Shown: positions 16,849 through 25,999, numbered from the stretch's first letter. The stretch is DNA of 64,000 nt from Bacillus sp. S/N-304-OC-R1 (GCF_019749375.1 NZ_JACWFE010000022.1:102284-166283), one strand, 5' to 3'. The notes: a model not told the origin generated them from the sequence alone. Made by a program: numbers and translations.

Positions 16849-18671
16849 TCATCCTCTTCAGTACGGTCATAAGGCAGGCTGAAAGAAATGGTCGTTCCCT
16901 TTCCTTCTTCGCTCCTTGCCCATATTTCTCCGCCGTGCGCTTCCACCATTTCCTTCGCGATTGCTAGACCGAGACCTGTGCCTCCAAGCTTTCTTGTCCG
17001 AGCTTTATCCACCCGGTAAAATCGTTCAAATATCTTATTGATATTTTCCTTCGGTATGCCAACTCCCTCATCCGATACACTGATGATCACAAAATCATTT
17101 TGTTCTTCAATACTGAAGGTGACTTTACCGCCCTCCGGAGAATATTTAAGCGCATTCGAAATGATATTATCAATGACTTGAGTAAGCTTGTCCCCATCAA
17201 TTTCCACAAATGCTGAATGGCCTGGAAGCCTTCTTTCAAAGGTAACATTCTGATGCTTGGACATTTCAAAGCGGTCTATAATTCTGTTATAAAAAGAAAT
17301 AATATCGATCCATTCTTTATTCAAGCGGTAATCCCTGCTGTCCATCTTTGAAAGCTGCAGCAAGTCATTAACAAGACGAATCATGCGCTCAGTCTCAGTC
17401 TGTGTAACATCTAAAAACTTGGGAGCAATTTCTTCATCCTGCCATGCACCTTCTGCTAAAGCCTCTAAATAGCTTCTCATTGTTGTCAGTGGTGTTCTAA
17501 GCTCATGAGAAACATTGGCAACAAACTCTCGGCGTTCCATATCAATCTTTTCCTGCTCGGTAATATCATGAAGAACGGCAATCAGTCCATTAACAAAACC
17601 TGTTTCCTTTTGAATAACAGACACATTTGCCCGTAGTATCAAGGTATTGGAGGGCTTACTGAAATCCAAAATGACAGAATCTCTCTCAGAAAGTAATTCT
17701 TCAAACGTGTAATCATCTTCAAGACCAAGAAGTGAAACAATTGGAGAAGATAAAACTGTTTCACGTGAAACATTTAGCATGTCAGCCGCAGGCTCATTAA
17801 TGAGGATGACTCTCCCTTTCCGGTCCGTTGCAATCACACCATCTGTCATATGGGAGAGGACAGATGAAAGCTTCCGGCGTTCTCCTTCAGTAGTTGCCTG
17901 AGCTTCTTGCAGCTTTTTCGTTAAATTATTAAAGGTCATCGCTAATTGACCAATTTCATCATTGCCATAAATTTTAACCTTGCGCGAGAAGTTCCCCTTT
18001 GCCATGGCTAGTGCCTGTCTTCTCATATCAGACATTGGGCGAGTGATCGTTTGTGCAAGAAGAACTCCTAATATAGCTGTAATCGCAAGGGCAATCGCTG
18101 TCCCTGAAATAAAGATACTATTGATTTGCCTCATCTGTTCGAAAACATTTTCTATTTTTGCAACGAGGTAAATGGCGCCTCGTACTTCCCCATTATGCTT
18201 AATAGGCGTAACCAGCACCCAAATACGGTTTCCTGTGTGGGAATCGATGAGATCCTCACTTGCCTGCTGGGAGGTAGCAATCGTCATTCTCGTTAATGTA
18301 TCCGTTGTCCTTTGGCCGACAACGCCTTGATTATCAGGGTCAGACGTACCAAGAATCTTTAAAGTATCCCCTTCAATGACTCTAACCTCTGTAATATCCT
18401 CTGAATAATAATCTCTTAACAGCCGGTAGACATCTTCCTCTAGAGTCGGGCCATCATCATCTGGCTGCCGCTCCTTCGTCATCTGTTCTTCCAAATAATA
18501 GGCAAGGAGATTCACACGATCCTGAATAGTCGTTTTAAAATTCTCCTTAAGTGTAAATTCTAATTGTCTAACAAAGTAGACTCCTATTATTTGCATGGCA
18601 ATTAATATAAGCAACACATAAATGATGACAAACTTGAGATGAATAGAACGAAAAAAACCAACTTTTTTCAT
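16839..18671 (-). CDS. walK: Essential cell-wall sensor histidine kinase WalK
   Basis: 610 residues. Two membrane helices (about 12-32 and 184-204) flank an extracellular Cache/PDC-like sensor. A HAMP domain (about 205-257), a PAS domain (265-370, VIATDRKGRVILINEPA), HisKA with phospho-acceptor His in FVANVSHELRTPL, and HATPase_c with the N box NALKYSPEGG and GTGLGLAI follow. It phosphorylates WalR to control autolysins and wall turnover. A perfect parS site lies inside the coding sequence at 17757-17772. Confidence 0.96.
   Translation of the reverse strand: MKKVGFFRSIHLKFVIIYVLLILIAMQIIGVYFVRQLEFTLKENFKTTIQDRVNLLAYYLEEQMTKERQPDDDGPTLEEDVYRLLRDYYSEDITEVRVIEGDTLKILGTSDPDNQGVVGQRTTDTLTRMTIATSQQASEDLIDSHTGNRIWVLVTPIKHNGEVRGAIYLVAKIENVFEQMRQINSIFISGTAIALAITAILGVLLAQTITRPMSDMRRQALAMAKGNFSRKVKIYGNDEIGQLAMTFNNLTKKLQEAQATTEGERRKLSSVLSHMTDGVIATDRKGRVILINEPAADMLNVSRETVLSSPIVSLLGLEDDYTFEELLSERDSVILDFSKPSNTLILRANVSVIQKETGFVNGLIAVLHDITEQEKIDMERREFVANVSHELRTPLTTMRSYLEALAEGAWQDEEIAPKFLDVTQTETERMIRLVNDLLQLSKMDSRDYRLNKEWIDIISFYNRIIDRFEMSKHQNVTFERRLPGHSAFVEIDGDKLTQVIDNIISNALKYSPEGGKVTFSIEEQNDFVIISVSDEGVGIPKENINKIFERFYRVDKARTRKLGGTGLGLAIAKEMVEAHGGEIWARSEEGKGTTISFSLPYDRTEEDDWE
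17757..17772. other. parS site in walK
   Basis: TGTTTCACGTGAAACA, a perfect 16-bp palindrome identical to the Bacillus parS consensus bound by Spo0J. Confidence 0.9.
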
Positions 18672-18680
18672 TGAATGTTC

Positions 18681-19391
18681 TTACTCCTGTTCAGGATTTC
18701 GCAGATAGTACCCAACTCCCCTTCTTGTCACAATCCATGTTGGATGACTTGGGTTATCCTCAATTTTCTCACGCAAGCGTCGAACCGTTACGTCAACTGT
18801 GCGCACATCACCATAGTAATCATAGCCCCAAACAGTCTGCAGGAGATGTTCCCGGGTCATAACTTGCCCTATATGCTTAGCTAAATAATGAAGAAGCTCA
18901 AATTCGCGATGAGTAAGCTCAATCGTTTCCCCGCGTTTTGACACAATATAAGCATCTGGATGAATCGTTAAAGTACCAACTGTAATTTCATTGGTCTCAT
19001 CTTCTTCAGCCGTATTCGCAGCAATTTGCTGGTGACGTCTTAAATTGGCTTTAATTCGGGCAATCAGCTCTCTCGTACTGAAAGGCTTTGTGACATAGTC
19101 ATCTGCACCAAGCTCTAGACCAATGACTTTGTCAATTTCAGAATCCTTTGCTGTAAGCATAATGATCGGCATATCGTATTTTTTCCGGACTTCTCGGCAG
19201 ACTTCAATACCATCCCTTTGTGGAAGCATGATATCAAGAAGGATAAGGTCCGGTTTTATTTCCTCTACTTTTTCTAACGCATCATTTCCATCATAAGAAC
19301 AAAATACTTCAAAGCCTTCTTTTTTTAGATTAAATTGCAAAATATCTGCAATTGGTTTCTCGTCGTCTACTACTAGAATTTTTCTTTCCAT
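18681..19391 (-). CDS. walR: Essential response regulator WalR
   Basis: 236 residues. The receiver domain has the acidic pair DD9-10, phospho-acceptor D53 in [10 protein letters not shown] in MLTAKD and K in YVTKPFS. The C-terminal OmpR-type winged helix ends RRGVGYYLR. First gene of the wal operon, 9 nt before walK. The 19392-19633 gap upstream must hold its promoter and also the terminator of the M23 gene. Confidence 0.97.
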   Translation of the reverse strand: MERKILVVDDEKPIADILQFNLKKEGFEVFCSYDGNDALEKVEEIKPDLILLDIMLPQRDGIEVCREVRKKYDMPIIMLTAKDSEIDKVIGLELGADDYVTKPFSTRELIARIKANLRRHQQIAANTAEEDETNEITVGTLTIHPDAYIVSKRGETIELTHREFELLHYLAKHIGQVMTREHLLQTVWGYDYYGDVRTVDVTVRRLREKIEDNPSHPTWIVTRRGVGYYLRNPEQE

Positions 19392-19594
19392 CTAATTCTC
19401 CTTTACGTAAGGTGATTTATTTTGATTCACTAGATTATCTTCATATTCATATGTTTTCAATTTTACTTTAACATGTAATAAAAGTGAATTCATCTATTTA
19501 GAAAAAACACTATATAGAGCAGGATGTCTAAGGCAAGAATGGATAATAATCAAAAACCCGCCTATAAGTGGCAATTGTATCTAATCAACCAGAA

Positions 19595-19620
19595 AAGTCT
19601 CTAGCAGAGACTAGAGACTT
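19595..19620. terminator. Terminator downstream of the M23 gene
   Basis: AAGTCTCTAG / CTAGAGACTT perfect 10-bp stem with a 6-nt loop; T-rich on both strands, 14 nt past the M23 stop. Confidence 0.75.
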
Positions 19621-19633
19621 TTTCTTGTATTTA

Positions 19634-21109
19634 TTAACGAATATAATTTAGTGGATTTTGCAGGCTGCCGTTTTTATATATTTCAAAATGTAGATGAACC
19701 CCTGTAGAATCTCCAGTTGAGCCCATGACTCCAATTTTTGAACCTTTTGATACAACTTGCCCTGAGCTTACATTAATCGAAGATAGATGGGCATAAATTG
19801 TACGATAGCCATTCTGATGGTCAATGACAATTTTATTTCCAAAGCTGCCATCATATCCTGCTGACACAACAACTCCATTATCCGCTGCTTTAATCGTATG
19901 GTCACTTGGTCTGGCAATGTCGATTCCTTTATGCATTCTTCCCCAGCGATATCCTACATGACTGGAAACATATCCGCCAACTGCAGGCCAAATAAAGCTG
20001 CCATCACCACGAGATGGAATTACCTTTGTCCCTTTAATAACAATATGCTTAACAGGCTCTTGAAGGATTTCCTCACTCACTACTTCCTTCTTCACCACTT
20101 GGCCATTCTGAACAGAGACTCGATAGGTTGCAGCACGTTTTCCATCTTTACCTTCCTGCTGTACCTTTGTATCTCCTTTGAACATTTTGTCACTTTCTAC
20201 TACTTCTTTTTCAAATGGAATAACTTCTTTCTTGAAGTATTCTTTATCAATAATAACCTGAACAAATGGCTTTAGTATTGTTACGTTTATTTCCTGGTCA
20301 ATTTGCAGAACGGAATTCTCTGTTAGCCCAGGGTTAATGTCAAGAAGCTGGTTGATTTTCAGGTTATGAGCATGAGCAATTCCGCCTAGCACATCTCCAT
20401 CTTTTACCTTATACTTTACTTCTTCTAATGAGCCCTTTTCCAAAAGCTTTACAGTATCCTCTACAGAAAGGATATTGACTGGCTCTGTTTTTTCAGTTTT
20501 AACTAAAACTTCTTTTGAAAGTTTAACGTCCAATATACGAGTTTCATCTTCCTTTAACGGAGGCAAAGTATTATTATCAGAAGCCTTTCTAGCTTCAATT
20601 GCAACTAACTCTTCTTCCGAAACGTAACGCAGTTTAAGTTTTTTAATAACTTCATTTGCTTGATTAGTATTTTGAACATATGCAACTGGCTTTCCATCAA
20701 TAATGATTGCGGAAGCCTCAGCTTGAACCTTAACTTCTTTCATAACTTCCTCTGCCACTTCTGTGTTATTGGCCACTGAATTTGCACGGAACACTTGCTC
20801 AGGCACATATGTTACTTCAGAGTTTAAGGAAAGTTGTACATTTTCTTTTGCAGATTGTGCTTCTTTTAGTTTGGAATCAAGTAACCCTTCAATTACATTT
20901 TTATCTGTAACTGTTCCAATATATTGTTTATCTACGTAAACATAGTAAACAGTCGTTAGCTTATCTGTATCGGCATGTGCTGAAATTTCTGCAGCAAAAG
21001 AGATCGCAGCAACTGTTAGGAACGTTAATGCGGTCTTTTTAAATGCCTTTTTGAATTTATTATATGTATGTTTTTTTATCTTCGTGAAGTTAATTGTCGA
21101 ATCTTGCAT
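19634..21109 (-). CDS. Secreted LysM-G5-M23 peptidoglycan endopeptidase
   Basis: 491 residues. An N-terminal signal segment (about 25-47, LTFLTVAAISFAAEISAHA) is followed by a long region with YabE-like/coiled features. Then come a LysM domain (about 225-275, KYKVKDGDVLGGIAHAHNLKINQ), a G5 domain (about 280-355), and a C-terminal M23 peptidase (about 375-490) with zinc ligands in HKGIDIA and HLHFE. It should cleave peptide cross-bridges in the wall. It lies just upstream of walR on the same strand and is a plausible WalR target, since WalR controls endopeptidases. Confidence 0.9.
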   Translation of the reverse strand: MQDSTINFTKIKKHTYNKFKKAFKKTALTFLTVAAISFAAEISAHADTDKLTTVYYVYVDKQYIGTVTDKNVIEGLLDSKLKEAQSAKENVQLSLNSEVTYVPEQVFRANSVANNTEVAEEVMKEVKVQAEASAIIIDGKPVAYVQNTNQANEVIKKLKLRYVSEEELVAIEARKASDNNTLPPLKEDETRILDVKLSKEVLVKTEKTEPVNILSVEDTVKLLEKGSLEEVKYKVKDGDVLGGIAHAHNLKINQLLDINPGLTENSVLQIDQEINVTILKPFVQVIIDKEYFKKEVIPFEKEVVESDKMFKGDTKVQQEGKDGKRAATYRVSVQNGQVVKKEVVSEEILQEPVKHIVIKGTKVIPSRGDGSFIWPAVGGYVSSHVGYRWGRMHKGIDIARPSDHTIKAADNGVVVSAGYDGSFGNKIVIDHQNGYRTIYAHLSSINVSSGQVVSKGSKIGVMGSTGDSTGVHLHFEIYKNGSLQNPLNYIR

Positions 21110-21482
21110 TGTTACATCCTCCTAGACTACGGCAACACACTTTCATATAGTGCTATGTAACTATTATTCTAAATTACTAAAAATTTTCACTTCTATACTT
21201 TACCATAAAATCCATCTAATAGACTATTTGACTTCATAATGTAACATAATTGTATAATTGATGACAATTAACTGCCAAAAGGTTTTAAAAATAAAAAAGG
21301 ATTATGTCGAATTGGAGAGGATAAATAGGAAAGAAAGCTTATCATGACTAGGATTTTACTACTATTTTTGTAAAAAAGGAGGATAAAAACAGAGTTACAT
21401 AGTTTTAAGGTTAGCACAGCCAAAATATTACAGTAATGTAACAAAAAAAGAGCATAACATAGGTCATACTCTTTTTAGAGGA
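21110..21482. other. Gap upstream of the M23 gene
   Basis: No gene seen. It contains the promoter region of the M23 gene (21120-21300) and the tRNA-Phe terminator at 21445-21476. Confidence 0.4.
21445..21476 (-). terminator. Terminator after tRNA-Phe
   Basis: AAAAAGAG / CTCTTTTT stem with an AT-rich loop, ending in T on the minus strand, 7 nt beyond the tRNA 3' end. Confidence 0.65.
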
Positions 21483-21555
21483 TGGCTCAGGACGGAATCG
21501 AACCGCCGACACAAGGATTTTCAGTCCTTTGCTCTACCGACTGAGCTACTGAGCC
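21483..21555 (-). tRNA. tRNA-Phe (GAA)
   Basis: 73-nt cloverleaf. The acceptor GGCTCAG/CTGAGCC, D arm GCTCAGTCGGTAGAGC, anticodon loop CTGAAAA and T loop GGTTCGATTCC are all visible. CCA is not encoded. Upstream on the minus strand come two extra copies of its first 24 nt, each followed by a hairpin element. Confidence 0.95.
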
Positions 21556-21711
21556 GTATATATTACTCGTTCCTAAACTTTGATTAGCCTAAGAACCTTT
21601 GTTCCAAAGTCCTTTGGTCTTTGTCACAGATTTAAAAATTTCCTATTCTTGGGTGGCTGATTCTCTGTAGGCAAATTTTTAAATCTGCTCTACCGACTGA
21701 GCTACTGAGCC
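21556..21711 (-). repeat. tRNA-half hairpin element 1 with tRNA-Phe 5'-half copy
   Basis: 21688-21711 repeats nucleotides 1-24 of tRNA-Phe exactly. It is followed on the minus strand by a long hairpin GCAGATTTAAAAATTT / AAATTTTTAAATCTGC and a smaller CCAAAG/CTTTGG hairpin, and then the intact tRNA. Confidence 0.75.
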
Positions 21712-21862
21712 GTATTTAGTATTGTTTTCTAAAATAGTTTGTAGTCATAAGGTGCTCCAAATCTCTTTGTGATTTGTCGCAGATTTTAAAGTTTGCTATT
21801 CAAGGAGGATTAGCTTCGTGGCTGCAAGCTTTAAAATCCTCTACCGACTGAGCTACTGAGCC
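21712..21862 (-). repeat. tRNA-half hairpin element 2 with tRNA-Phe 5'-half copy
   Basis: 21839-21862 is a second copy of tRNA-Phe 1-24. The hairpin is GATTTTAAAGTTTGC / GCAAGCTTTAAAATC (one G-U pair) plus CAAAT/ATTTG in place of CAAAG/CTTTG, a compensated change. Confidence 0.75.
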
Positions 21863-21872
21863 GTATATAGTA

Positions 21873-21920
21873 CAACATCCAGTAAGGAGGCCGTGCTTGC
21901 CAGCCGCTTACTGGATGTTG
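21873..21920. terminator. 14-bp perfect hairpin
   Basis: CAACATCCAGTAAG / CTTACTGGATGTTG with a 20-nt loop that itself contains GGC/GCC. Possible terminator of the Lys-Glu tRNA transcript or a further repeat element. Confidence 0.5.
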
Positions 21921-21925
21921 TTTGC

Positions 21926-22048
21926 CTTGTCTAGCTACGGTGCCTAACCCCTCTAGGTCATAAGCCCATCCCTATCAGAAGGAAAATGCACCTTCTGCCA
22001 GGGCTCGTCTTATGCTTGTCGGGGCTAAACAGGCACCTCCGCTTTTCG
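21926..22048 (+). repeat. Structured dispersed repeat, copy C
   Basis: Same layout as the copies at 48364 and 48490: GGTGCCT/AGGCACC outer stem, ACCCC/GGGGT, CATAAG/CTTATG, and AGAAGG/CCTTCT as the inner hairpin where other copies have AGGT/ACCT. Ends CTCCGCTTTT like the others. Confidence 0.75.
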
Positions 22049-22050
22049 TA

Positions 22051-22122
22051 TGACCCGTACGGGATTCGAACCCGTGTTACCGCCGTGAAAGGGCGGTGTC
22101 TTAACCGCTTGACCAACGGGCC
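22051..22122 (-). tRNA. tRNA-Glu (TTC)
   Basis: 72-nt cloverleaf with acceptor GGCCCGT/ACGGGTC, anticodon loop CTTTCAC and T arm CGGGTTCGAATCCCG. CCA not encoded. 11 nt downstream of tRNA-Lys on the minus strand. Confidence 0.95.
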
Positions 22123-22133
22123 TAAAAAAATGG

Positions 22134-22206
22134 TGAGCCATGAAGGACTCGAACCTTCGACCCTCTGATTAAAAGTCAGATGCTCTACCGACTGAGCTAA
22201 TGGCTC
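22134..22206 (-). tRNA. tRNA-Lys (TTT)
   Basis: 73-nt cloverleaf with acceptor GAGCCAT/ATGGCTC, anticodon loop CTTTTAA and T arm AAGGTTCGAGTCCTT. CCA not encoded. A copy of its first 24 nt lies upstream at 22335-22358. Confidence 0.95.
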
Positions 22207-22358
22207 GTATAAAAAAAAGATTCCTCGATACTATCTCTAGTCGTACTGTGCTCCAAAGTCCTGTAGGCTTTGTTGCAGATTTCAAAGTTTGCTATTCGAG
22301 GAAGAATAGCATTGTTGCTGCAAGCTTTAAAATCCTCTACCGACTGAGCTAATGGCTC
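22207..22358 (-). repeat. tRNA-half hairpin element 3 with tRNA-Lys 5'-half copy
   Basis: 22335-22358 equals nucleotides 1-24 of tRNA-Lys, not tRNA-Phe. The following hairpin shares GCTTTAAAATC and GTTTGCTATTC with element 2, so the same element sits at two different tRNA genes. The rest of the gap to 22553 holds the promoters of the tRNA genes and of the Gly/Tyr-rich gene. Confidence 0.75.
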
Positions 22359-22513
22359 GTATAAAATCTGTTCGTTTATGACGACGCTTTTTATAATATC
22401 ATAGGGAGATAATATTTTGCAATGAATTTTTTTAAAAAAATTTTGTTTTTTAGCATTGAGATTTATTATATTAGCCAAATAGGCAGTTACCTCACTCCCA
22501 TCCTCTATCTGCA

Positions 22514-22522
22514 CATACACTA
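22514..22522 (+). promoter_or_regulatory. Possible sigma-K -10 element
   Basis: CATACACTA fits the sigma-K -10 consensus CATANNNTA, 32 nt before the start of the Gly/Tyr-rich gene; the -35 is weak (CAC at about 18 nt). Confidence 0.4.
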
Positions 22523-22553
22523 AAAATGTAACTATTGGAGGAGGGATTTTACA

Positions 22554-22880
22554 ATGGAAAGACAATTTTTAGGCGGTATGCCTCCTGGCATGGGGTATGG
22601 CGGTTACCCTGGCTATGGTACGGGTTATGGGGGCTATCCGGGACACGGTGGTGGTTATGGAGGTTATCCGGGCTATGGTGCGGGTTATGGAGGCTATCCC
22701 GGCCATGGTGGCGGTTACGGAGGTTATCCGGGACATAGCGGCGGTATGACTGGATACCCGGGTTATGGGGGCGGCCATGGAGGCTATCCGGGACACAGCG
22801 GTTATCCAGGACATCAACAACCTGGATACGGAGGTTATCCATCCCTTCCACCTGGATATGGCGGACAGCCAAGAGACTAG
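22554..22880 (+). CDS. Gly/Tyr/Pro-rich repeat protein, possible spore-coat protein
   Basis: 108 residues built almost wholly from tandem GGYGGYPGHG / GYGGYPGYG units after a short start MERQFLGGMPPGM. No signal peptide or folded domain. GGAGGAGG lies about 9 nt upstream of the ATG. Proteins of this composition in bacilli are often coat or exosporium components, cross-linked through tyrosine; the sigma-K-like -10 agrees, but the function is inferred. Confidence 0.75.
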   Translation: MERQFLGGMPPGMGYGGYPGYGTGYGGYPGHGGGYGGYPGYGAGYGGYPGHGGGYGGYPGHSGGMTGYPGYGGGHGGYPGHSGYPGHQQPGYGGYPSLPPGYGGQPRD

Positions 22881-22919
22881 AAATAATTTAATTTCGGGAA
22901 TTTGTGAAAAAAAAAATTA

Positions 22920-22963
22920 TAGGGAAAGGGGAATGGGAGTAGATCTCCATTTCCCTTTCCCTA
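22920..22963 (+). terminator. Strong terminator after the Gly/Tyr-rich gene
   Basis: AGGGAAAGGGGAAATGG-like arm pairing with CCATTTCCCTTTCCCT; long imperfect stem between this gene and convergent purA. Confidence 0.7.
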
Positions 22964-22975
22964 TTTGAATGATTA

Positions 22976-24268
22976 TTAATTTTGTCGCCACGGGCTTCGA
23001 ACAACATTTGTCTGAGTCCGATCTGGTCCTACAGAGAAAATGGATAACGGGATACCCGTTAATTGAGAAACTCGTTCAATATAATGTCTTGCGTTGGAAG
23101 GAAGCTCATCTAATGTTTTGCAGCCGGTAATATCCTCATGCCAGCCTGGTAGCTCCTCATATACAGGTTCACATTCTGCTAGAACCTTTAAGCTTGCTGG
23201 GAATTCTTCAATCACTTCTCCTTTATAGCGGTAAGCTACACAGATTTTTAGCGTTTCAATTCCCGTTAAAACATCAATTGAATTTAGTGAAAGATCTGTT
23301 AGACCGCTAACTCGCCTTGCATGACGCACAACCACACTGTCAAACCAGCCTACACGGCGTGGACGACCTGTCGTCGTACCATATTCCCGGCCAACTTCAC
23401 GAATTTGATGCCCAATTTCATTTTCAAGCTCTGTTGGGAAAGGGCCATCTCCTACACGAGTCGTATAAGCCTTACATACCCCCACAACATGCTTAATCTT
23501 TGAAGGGCCAACTCCGGAACCAATCGTCACTCCACCAGCAACTGGGTTTGACGAAGTCACAAATGGATATGTTCCTTGGTCAATATCTAGCATGACCCCT
23601 TGGGCTCCTTCAAATAACACTCTTCGTCCTTCATCAAGTGCATCGTTCAAAACGACTGATGTATCACAAACATAATGTTTAATCTGCTGCCCATATTCAT
23701 AGTATTCATCTAAAATCTCTTCTATTGTAAAACCTTGAATTTCATAAATTCGTTCAAATAAACGATTTTTTTCCTCGAGATTACGTGCAAGCTTTTCTTC
23801 AAAAACTTCCTTATCTAATAAATCAGCAATCCGAATTCCTATACGCGCTGCTTTGTCCATATAAGCAGGGCCGATTCCCTTTTTCGTTGTTCCTATTTTA
23901 TTCGCGCCTTTTCGCTCTTCTTCGATTTCATCAAGTTTAAGATGATATGGAAGTATTACATGAGCACGGTTGCTAATTCGGAGGTTATCGGTCGCCACAC
24001 CTCTTTCATGCAGGTAAGCAAGTTCCGTTACAAGTGCTTTTGGGTCAACAACCATCCCATTTCCAATGACACTGATTTTATCACGATAGAAAATCCCCGA
24101 AGGAATTAAATGCAGCTTATAGGTTTCACCATTAAACTTGATCGTATGGCCTGCATTATTTCCTCCTTGATAACGAGCAATCACTTCAGCGTTTTCTGAT
24201 AGGAAGTCGGTAATTTTCCCTTTTCCTTCATCTCCCCATTGTGTCCCTACTACAACTACTGATGACAT
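22976..24268 (-). CDS. purA: Adenylosuccinate synthetase
   Basis: 430 residues from ATG 24268, preceded by GGAGGTG. Joins IMP and aspartate with GTP hydrolysis to form adenylosuccinate, the first committed step to AMP. The N-terminal [11 protein letters not shown] is the GTP-binding P loop with catalytic Asp; NNAGHT, the IMP loop and [13 protein letters not shown] follow. Full family length. Two PurR-like boxes lie upstream, as in B. subtilis. Confidence 0.97.
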   Translation of the reverse strand: MSSVVVVGTQWGDEGKGKITDFLSENAEVIARYQGGNNAGHTIKFNGETYKLHLIPSGIFYRDKISVIGNGMVVDPKALVTELAYLHERGVATDNLRISNRAHVILPYHLKLDEIEEERKGANKIGTTKKGIGPAYMDKAARIGIRIADLLDKEVFEEKLARNLEEKNRLFERIYEIQGFTIEEILDEYYEYGQQIKHYVCDTSVVLNDALDEGRRVLFEGAQGVMLDIDQGTYPFVTSSNPVAGGVTIGSGVGPSKIKHVVGVCKAYTTRVGDGPFPTELENEIGHQIREVGREYGTTTGRPRRVGWFDSVVVRHARRVSGLTDLSLNSIDVLTGIETLKICVAYRYKGEVIEEFPASLKVLAECEPVYEELPGWHEDITGCKTLDELPSNARHYIERVSQLTGIPLSIFSVGPDRTQTNVVRSPWRQN

Positions 24269-24350
24269 AAAATAAGCACCTCCGAATTTACAAATCACTT
24301 ATTCCCGATTGTTCAAAGTCATTTTATCAATTTTTTTTGATAAAAGTCAA

Positions 24351-24396
24351 AAAACACGAACGTTTATATTAAAATATATATTATTGTTCGCAAAAC
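24351..24396 (-). promoter_or_regulatory. Paired PurR boxes upstream of purA
   Basis: AAAACACGAACGT (24351-24363) and the inverted GCGAACAATAA (24381-24391 region) each carry the CGAA core of PurR boxes with AT flanks, about 30 bp apart in convergent orientation. Confidence 0.55.
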
Positions 24397-24419
24397 TATG
24401 AAAATATGAAAATAAAAAA

Positions 24420-24445
24420 AGAACCAGTCATCCAAAACTGGTTCT
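24420..24445 (-). terminator. Terminator of dnaB
   Basis: AGAACCAGT / ACTGGTTCT perfect stem, then a run of T on the minus strand, 17 nt beyond the dnaB stop. Confidence 0.8.
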
Positions 24446-24461
24446 CCCTAATTATATTTAT

Positions 24462-25826
24462 CTATGCACCTGGAGGGATCGATGAGTCATCAAATCTTCG
24501 CTCTATGTTAACGAACTTATTATACTCTTTAACAAAAGCAAGCTGAACAGTACCAACAGGACCGTTACGCTGTTTCGCAATAATGATTTCGATGATATTT
24601 TTATTCTCAGATTCTTTATCATAATAATCATCACGATAAAGGAATGCTACAATATCGGCATCCTGCTCAATACTTCCAGATTCACGGATATCGGACATCA
24701 TTGGTCTTTTATCTTGACGCTGTTCCACTCCACGGGAGAGCTGGGATAAGGCAATGACTGGAACCTGCAGCTCACGGGCTAGTTGTTTCAAGGAACGAGA
24801 TATTTCAGATACTTCTTGTTGGCGGTTTTCTCCTGAACGCCCGCTTCCTAAGATTAACTGCAAATAATCGATCAGAATCATCCCGAGACCATGCTCCTGC
24901 TTTAAGCGGCGGCATTTTGATCGGATATCCGTAATCCGCACACCAGGTGTATCATCTATGAAGATACCTGCATTTGAGAGGCTTCCCATCGCCATCGTCA
25001 GCTTGCCCCAGTCCTCATCTGTCAGGGATCCTGTACGCAGTCTTTGAGCATCGATATTACCTTCTGCACAAAGCATACGCATGACAAGCTGCTCGGCACC
25101 CATCTCTAGACTAAAAATGGCTATATTCTCACCAGTCTTTGTCGCCACATTTTGCGCAATGTTTAAAGCAAAGGCTGTTTTCCCTACTGAAGGACGTGCC
25201 CCAACAATAATCAAGTCGTTGCGTTGAAATCCGGCCGTCATCTTATCAAGCTCGGTAAAACCAGTCTCAAGCCCTGTAATGTCGCCCTTCCGGTTATGCA
25301 TGACTTCGATATTATCGTAAGTACGAACGAGGACATCTTTAATATTATGAAAAGCTCCCGCATTTTTCCTTTGGGAAACTTCAAGAATGCTCTTTTCTGC
25401 TTCTCCTAAGAGAACATCTACCTCATCTTCACGGGAATATCCATCGGTGGCTATTCCTGTTGCAGTACGAATCAAACGGCGAAGAAGGGACTTTTCCTCT
25501 ACAATTTTTGCATAATATTCAATATTAGCCGCTGTAGGAACAGATCCGGCAAGCTCACTCAAATAGCTGACTCCGCCAGTGTCCTCTAGAAGCTTTGCAG
25601 CTGCAAGCTCTTCCGTCACCGTAATTAAGTCAACTGCTTTTCCCTGATCATTTAGCTTTAACATCACATTGAAAATCTTTTGATGTGCTGCTCTGTAAAA
25701 GTCCTCAGGAATCAAAATTTCAGAAGCTAAAGTGAGGGAAGATGGCTCTAGAAAAATAGCACCTAATACCGCCTGCTCCGCTTCTATGTTTTGTGGTGGA
25801 AGGCGATCGGCAAATAAATCACTCAT
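24462..25826 (-). CDS. dnaB: Replicative DNA helicase
   Basis: 454 residues, the hexameric 5'-3' fork helicase (named DnaC in B. subtilis). N-terminal primase-interaction domain (about 1-110), then the RecA-like domain with Walker A GARPSVGKTAFALN near 210 and Walker B MILIDYLQLI. Start ATG with GGAGGTTTGA upstream. Downstream of rplI in the same direction, with a terminator between. Confidence 0.97.
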   Translation of the reverse strand: MSDLFADRLPPQNIEAEQAVLGAIFLEPSSLTLASEILIPEDFYRAAHQKIFNVMLKLNDQGKAVDLITVTEELAAAKLLEDTGGVSYLSELAGSVPTAANIEYYAKIVEEKSLLRRLIRTATGIATDGYSREDEVDVLLGEAEKSILEVSQRKNAGAFHNIKDVLVRTYDNIEVMHNRKGDITGLETGFTELDKMTAGFQRNDLIIVGARPSVGKTAFALNIAQNVATKTGENIAIFSLEMGAEQLVMRMLCAEGNIDAQRLRTGSLTDEDWGKLTMAMGSLSNAGIFIDDTPGVRITDIRSKCRRLKQEHGLGMILIDYLQLILGSGRSGENRQQEVSEISRSLKQLARELQVPVIALSQLSRGVEQRQDKRPMMSDIRESGSIEQDADIVAFLYRDDYYDKESENKNIIEIIIAKQRNGPVGTVQLAFVKEYNKFVNIERRFDDSSIPPGA

Positions 25827-25965
25827 CTATTCAAACCTCCTTTATTTTTGTCCAGAGGGAAATTGAAAAGCGCAAGCCACTGGAGCTAGACACTTCTCAA
25901 ACTTCAAAACTTATATTAGAAACAAATTCATTTTGTTTATATTTTTAACTAGAATAAAGCTTAGA

Positions 25966-25999
25966 AAAAATGTGACCAGCAGAAACCGATCACATTTTT
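25966..25999 (-). terminator. Terminator of the yybS-gdpP-rplI operon
   Basis: AAATGTGA / TCACATTT stem with a 14-nt loop and T runs on the minus strand. A fragment of the dispersed repeat end (GAAAAGCGCAAGCC) lies nearby at 25866. Confidence 0.7.

Noticed and set aside
21986..22168. 60-codon plus-strand frame over the tRNA region
   Set aside because: Runs antisense through repeat copy C and the tRNA-Glu/Lys genes; a typical spurious call.
22549..22872. 107-codon minus-strand frame rich in His/Asn/Arg
   Set aside because: Antisense image of the GYGGYPG repeat gene, which alone has a good ribosome site and terminator.
22554..22880. Tandem short repeats as a CRISPR array
   Set aside because: The repeats are in-frame codons of a Gly/Tyr-rich protein with no unique spacers; no CRISPR array was seen anywhere in the window.
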